A DNA stretch of 64,000 nt from contig NZ_CP195121.1 of the NCBI RefSeq assembly GCF_052057775.1, positions 1,984,001 to 2,048,000 on the forward strand, written 5' to 3'. A program made the position numbers and the translations under genes. Below are positions 62,969-64,000 of this stretch, piece after piece. This DNA is from Methanococcoides sp052057775. Lineage in GTDB: Archaea; Halobacteriota; Methanosarcinia; Methanosarcinales; Methanosarcinaceae. Below the pieces are notes generated by a model. The model saw nothing but the letters and a program-made list of their open reading frames with translations, did not search any database and was not told the DNA's origin. Numbering within the stretch: position 1 is the stretch's first letter; each line of letters begins with the position of its first letter.

Positions 62969-64000
62969 TTAGAGACCGTAGTTCTCAGGCAGGAATACCT
63001 TTACTTCTTCCTTGTACTTGGTCATGCAGTCGCTCATGAAGGTTTCCTTGTCGTCTGTAAGTGCTTCAAGAGCAGCCTTTGCATCTGCGAGTGCACCCTT
63101 CTCGAACCTTGTAAGCTCGAGCTTGCCAGCTGCACCTTCTTCCATGATCTCTATGGATTTGAGTGCAGCATTCTTTGCACGGAGGTAGATGTCGTTTCCG
63201 TCCTTGACGATAGCTTCACCGACACGGTATGCATTGTCGTATGCAAGGACATAGCCCTGTGGGTCCCTGTACTTGTCGGAAAGTACCATGAGGTCCCTGA
63301 GAACCTTCTCCTGACCAGTTGCAAGTGCAGTGTTCATCAGAGCACAATCGTATCCGAGGGATTCTGACCAGCACTGTACGGATGTACCACCAAACTCTGC
63401 GTGGTATTCCACAGATTCGTTAGACCAGAGGTCACAGCATTGCATGACAAGGTTACCCATGACATCAGAGTGTGCGCATGTGGAAGTTTTACCTTCCTGT
63501 GTCATTGGCATACCGGTAATTGCCTTTACGATGGTGTTCTCATATCCACAGTCCTTACCAGGACCCACAGCTCCAGCCTCGTATGCTGCGAGTGACCTTG
63601 GTGCTGAGATAGCCCTTGCGATGATAGCAAGTGTGTGAGCAAGGTTCTTGTCGAGCAGACCACCTGCAATGAACATTGCAGTGTTAGCTTCGGAACAGTC
63701 GGTGTCACCAGCTGCTACGACGTTGTGCTTCTTTGCAACGTTTGCGATCTCCTGCCAGATGAAGTCCATATCAATGGTACCGAGACAGCCAATTGCGTAG
63801 AGCATACCTGGCACATCGTTCCTCAGGATAGCATAGTCGAATACTTCCTTACCACCCATTGTCTCAATGGAAAGAAGGTCAGCACCGTTTGATGCTACTT
63901 CTTCAAAGGACTCCATGAGGACGTTGAACTTGTCGCCTCTGAGTCCGAGGAAGTCACGGTCCTCACGAACATCACCACAGGTGTGTCTTAATGCACATTT
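62969..64000 (-). CDS. mtaB: Methanol:corrinoid methyltransferase MtaB, copy 3 (5' end outside window)
   Basis: About 344 C-terminal codons are visible and the frame is open to the right edge, reading LRHTCGDVREDRDFLGLRG near the edge. The zinc-site segments GDTDCSEANTAMF and KTSTCAHSDVMGN are present. The N-terminal two thirds of the visible part is almost identical to copy 2, while the C-terminus (EEGAAGKLELTRFEKGALADAKAALEAL) matches copy 1, so it is a mosaic. An mtaC3 is expected just beyond the window. Confidence 0.94.
   Translation of the reverse strand, partial: KCALRHTCGDVREDRDFLGLRGDKFNVLMESFEEVASNGADLLSIETMGGKEVFDYAILRNDVPGMLYAIGCLGTIDMDFIWQEIANVAKKHNVVAAGDTDCSEANTAMFIAGGLLDKNLAHTLAIIARAISAPRSLAAYEAGAVGPGKDCGYENTIVKAITGMPMTQEGKTSTCAHSDVMGNLVMQCCDLWSNESVEYHAEFGGTSVQCWSESLGYDCALMNTALATGQEKVLRDLMVLSDKYRDPQGYVLAYDNAYRVGEAIVKDGNDIYLRAKNAALKSIEIMEEGAAGKLELTRFEKGALADAKAALEALTDDKETFMSDCMTKYKEEVKVFLPENYGL

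Noticed and set aside
1..64000. tRNA, rRNA or CRISPR loci
   Set aside because: I looked for cloverleaf ends, rRNA landmarks and evenly spaced non-coding repeats and found none.

Overview
This window comes from a methylotrophic methanogenic archaeon of the Methanosarcinaceae, most like Methanococcoides or Methanolobus; the genus is inferred from gene content and the AT-rich composition, not proven. The evidence is two copies of the monomethylamine methyltransferase gene mtmB, each with the in-frame amber (pyrrolysine) codon at position 202, three methanol methyltransferase genes (mtaB, the last cut by the window end), the methylcobamide:CoM methyltransferase MtbA, the corrinoid-protein activator RamA, archaeal type II GAPDH and archaeal TATA boxes.

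Layout. 1-2.8 kb: the 5' part of gap, a small CooT-like protein, a DUF89 protein and a lone IS630-type helix-turn-helix protein. 2.9-18 kb: a duplicated monomethylamine module. Each copy has mtmC-mtmB, a terminator, then a four-gene membrane cassette (a 31-33 aa single-span protein, the permease MtmP, and two small two-span proteins). Between the copies lie two tandem winged-helix regulators, a Cache/PAS histidine kinase and a response regulator. A decayed DUF4393 (Abi-alpha) gene sits behind mtmB1. 18-30 kb: a superoxide-reductase-like protein, a second response regulator, a structured non-coding element near 19.4 kb, then housekeeping and transport genes (VIT-like, Usp, Na/Ca exchanger, lipoprotein, ACT protein, UPF0210, shikimate-kinase-like, MFS), a G3E GTPase with a His-rich tail, and a hydantoinase/oxoprolinase-like ATPase. 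30.7-33 kb: mtaC1-mtaB1. 33.7-43.9 kb: a leftward nitrogen-fixation block nifH-nifI1-nifI2-nifD-nifK-nifE-nifN followed by modA-modB-modC. 44-55.7 kb: a GNAT protein, two amt-glnK operons, mtaC2-mtaB2, and, between amt1 and mtaB2, a 4.03-kb element with perfect 19-bp terminal inverted repeats and a 9-bp target duplication carrying two NosD-like beta-helix surface proteins and no transposase. 56-64 kb: ramA, mtbA, a second hydantoinase-like ATPase, a CDF-type carrier with a degenerate metal site, an acetate/GPR1-type transporter and the third mtaB.

How it works together. Methanol and monomethylamine are taken up (MtmP cassettes for the amine), demethylated by MtaB or MtmB onto MtaC or MtmC, and for methylamines passed to CoM by MtbA; RamA reductively reactivates the corrinoid proteins. 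N2 fixation (Mo nitrogenase with NifI1/NifI2 control), molybdate uptake and ammonium transport/sensing supply nitrogen.

The most unusual items are the cargo-carrying mobile element with 20-bp-phased terminal iterons (46994-51023), an in-frame amber codon inside the modA signal peptide (36339-36341), the repeated small-protein/permease cassettes (6838-8856, 15924-17962) including a probable AUC start, and a folded RNA/MITE-like element with two mutually exclusive long helices (19337-19449).
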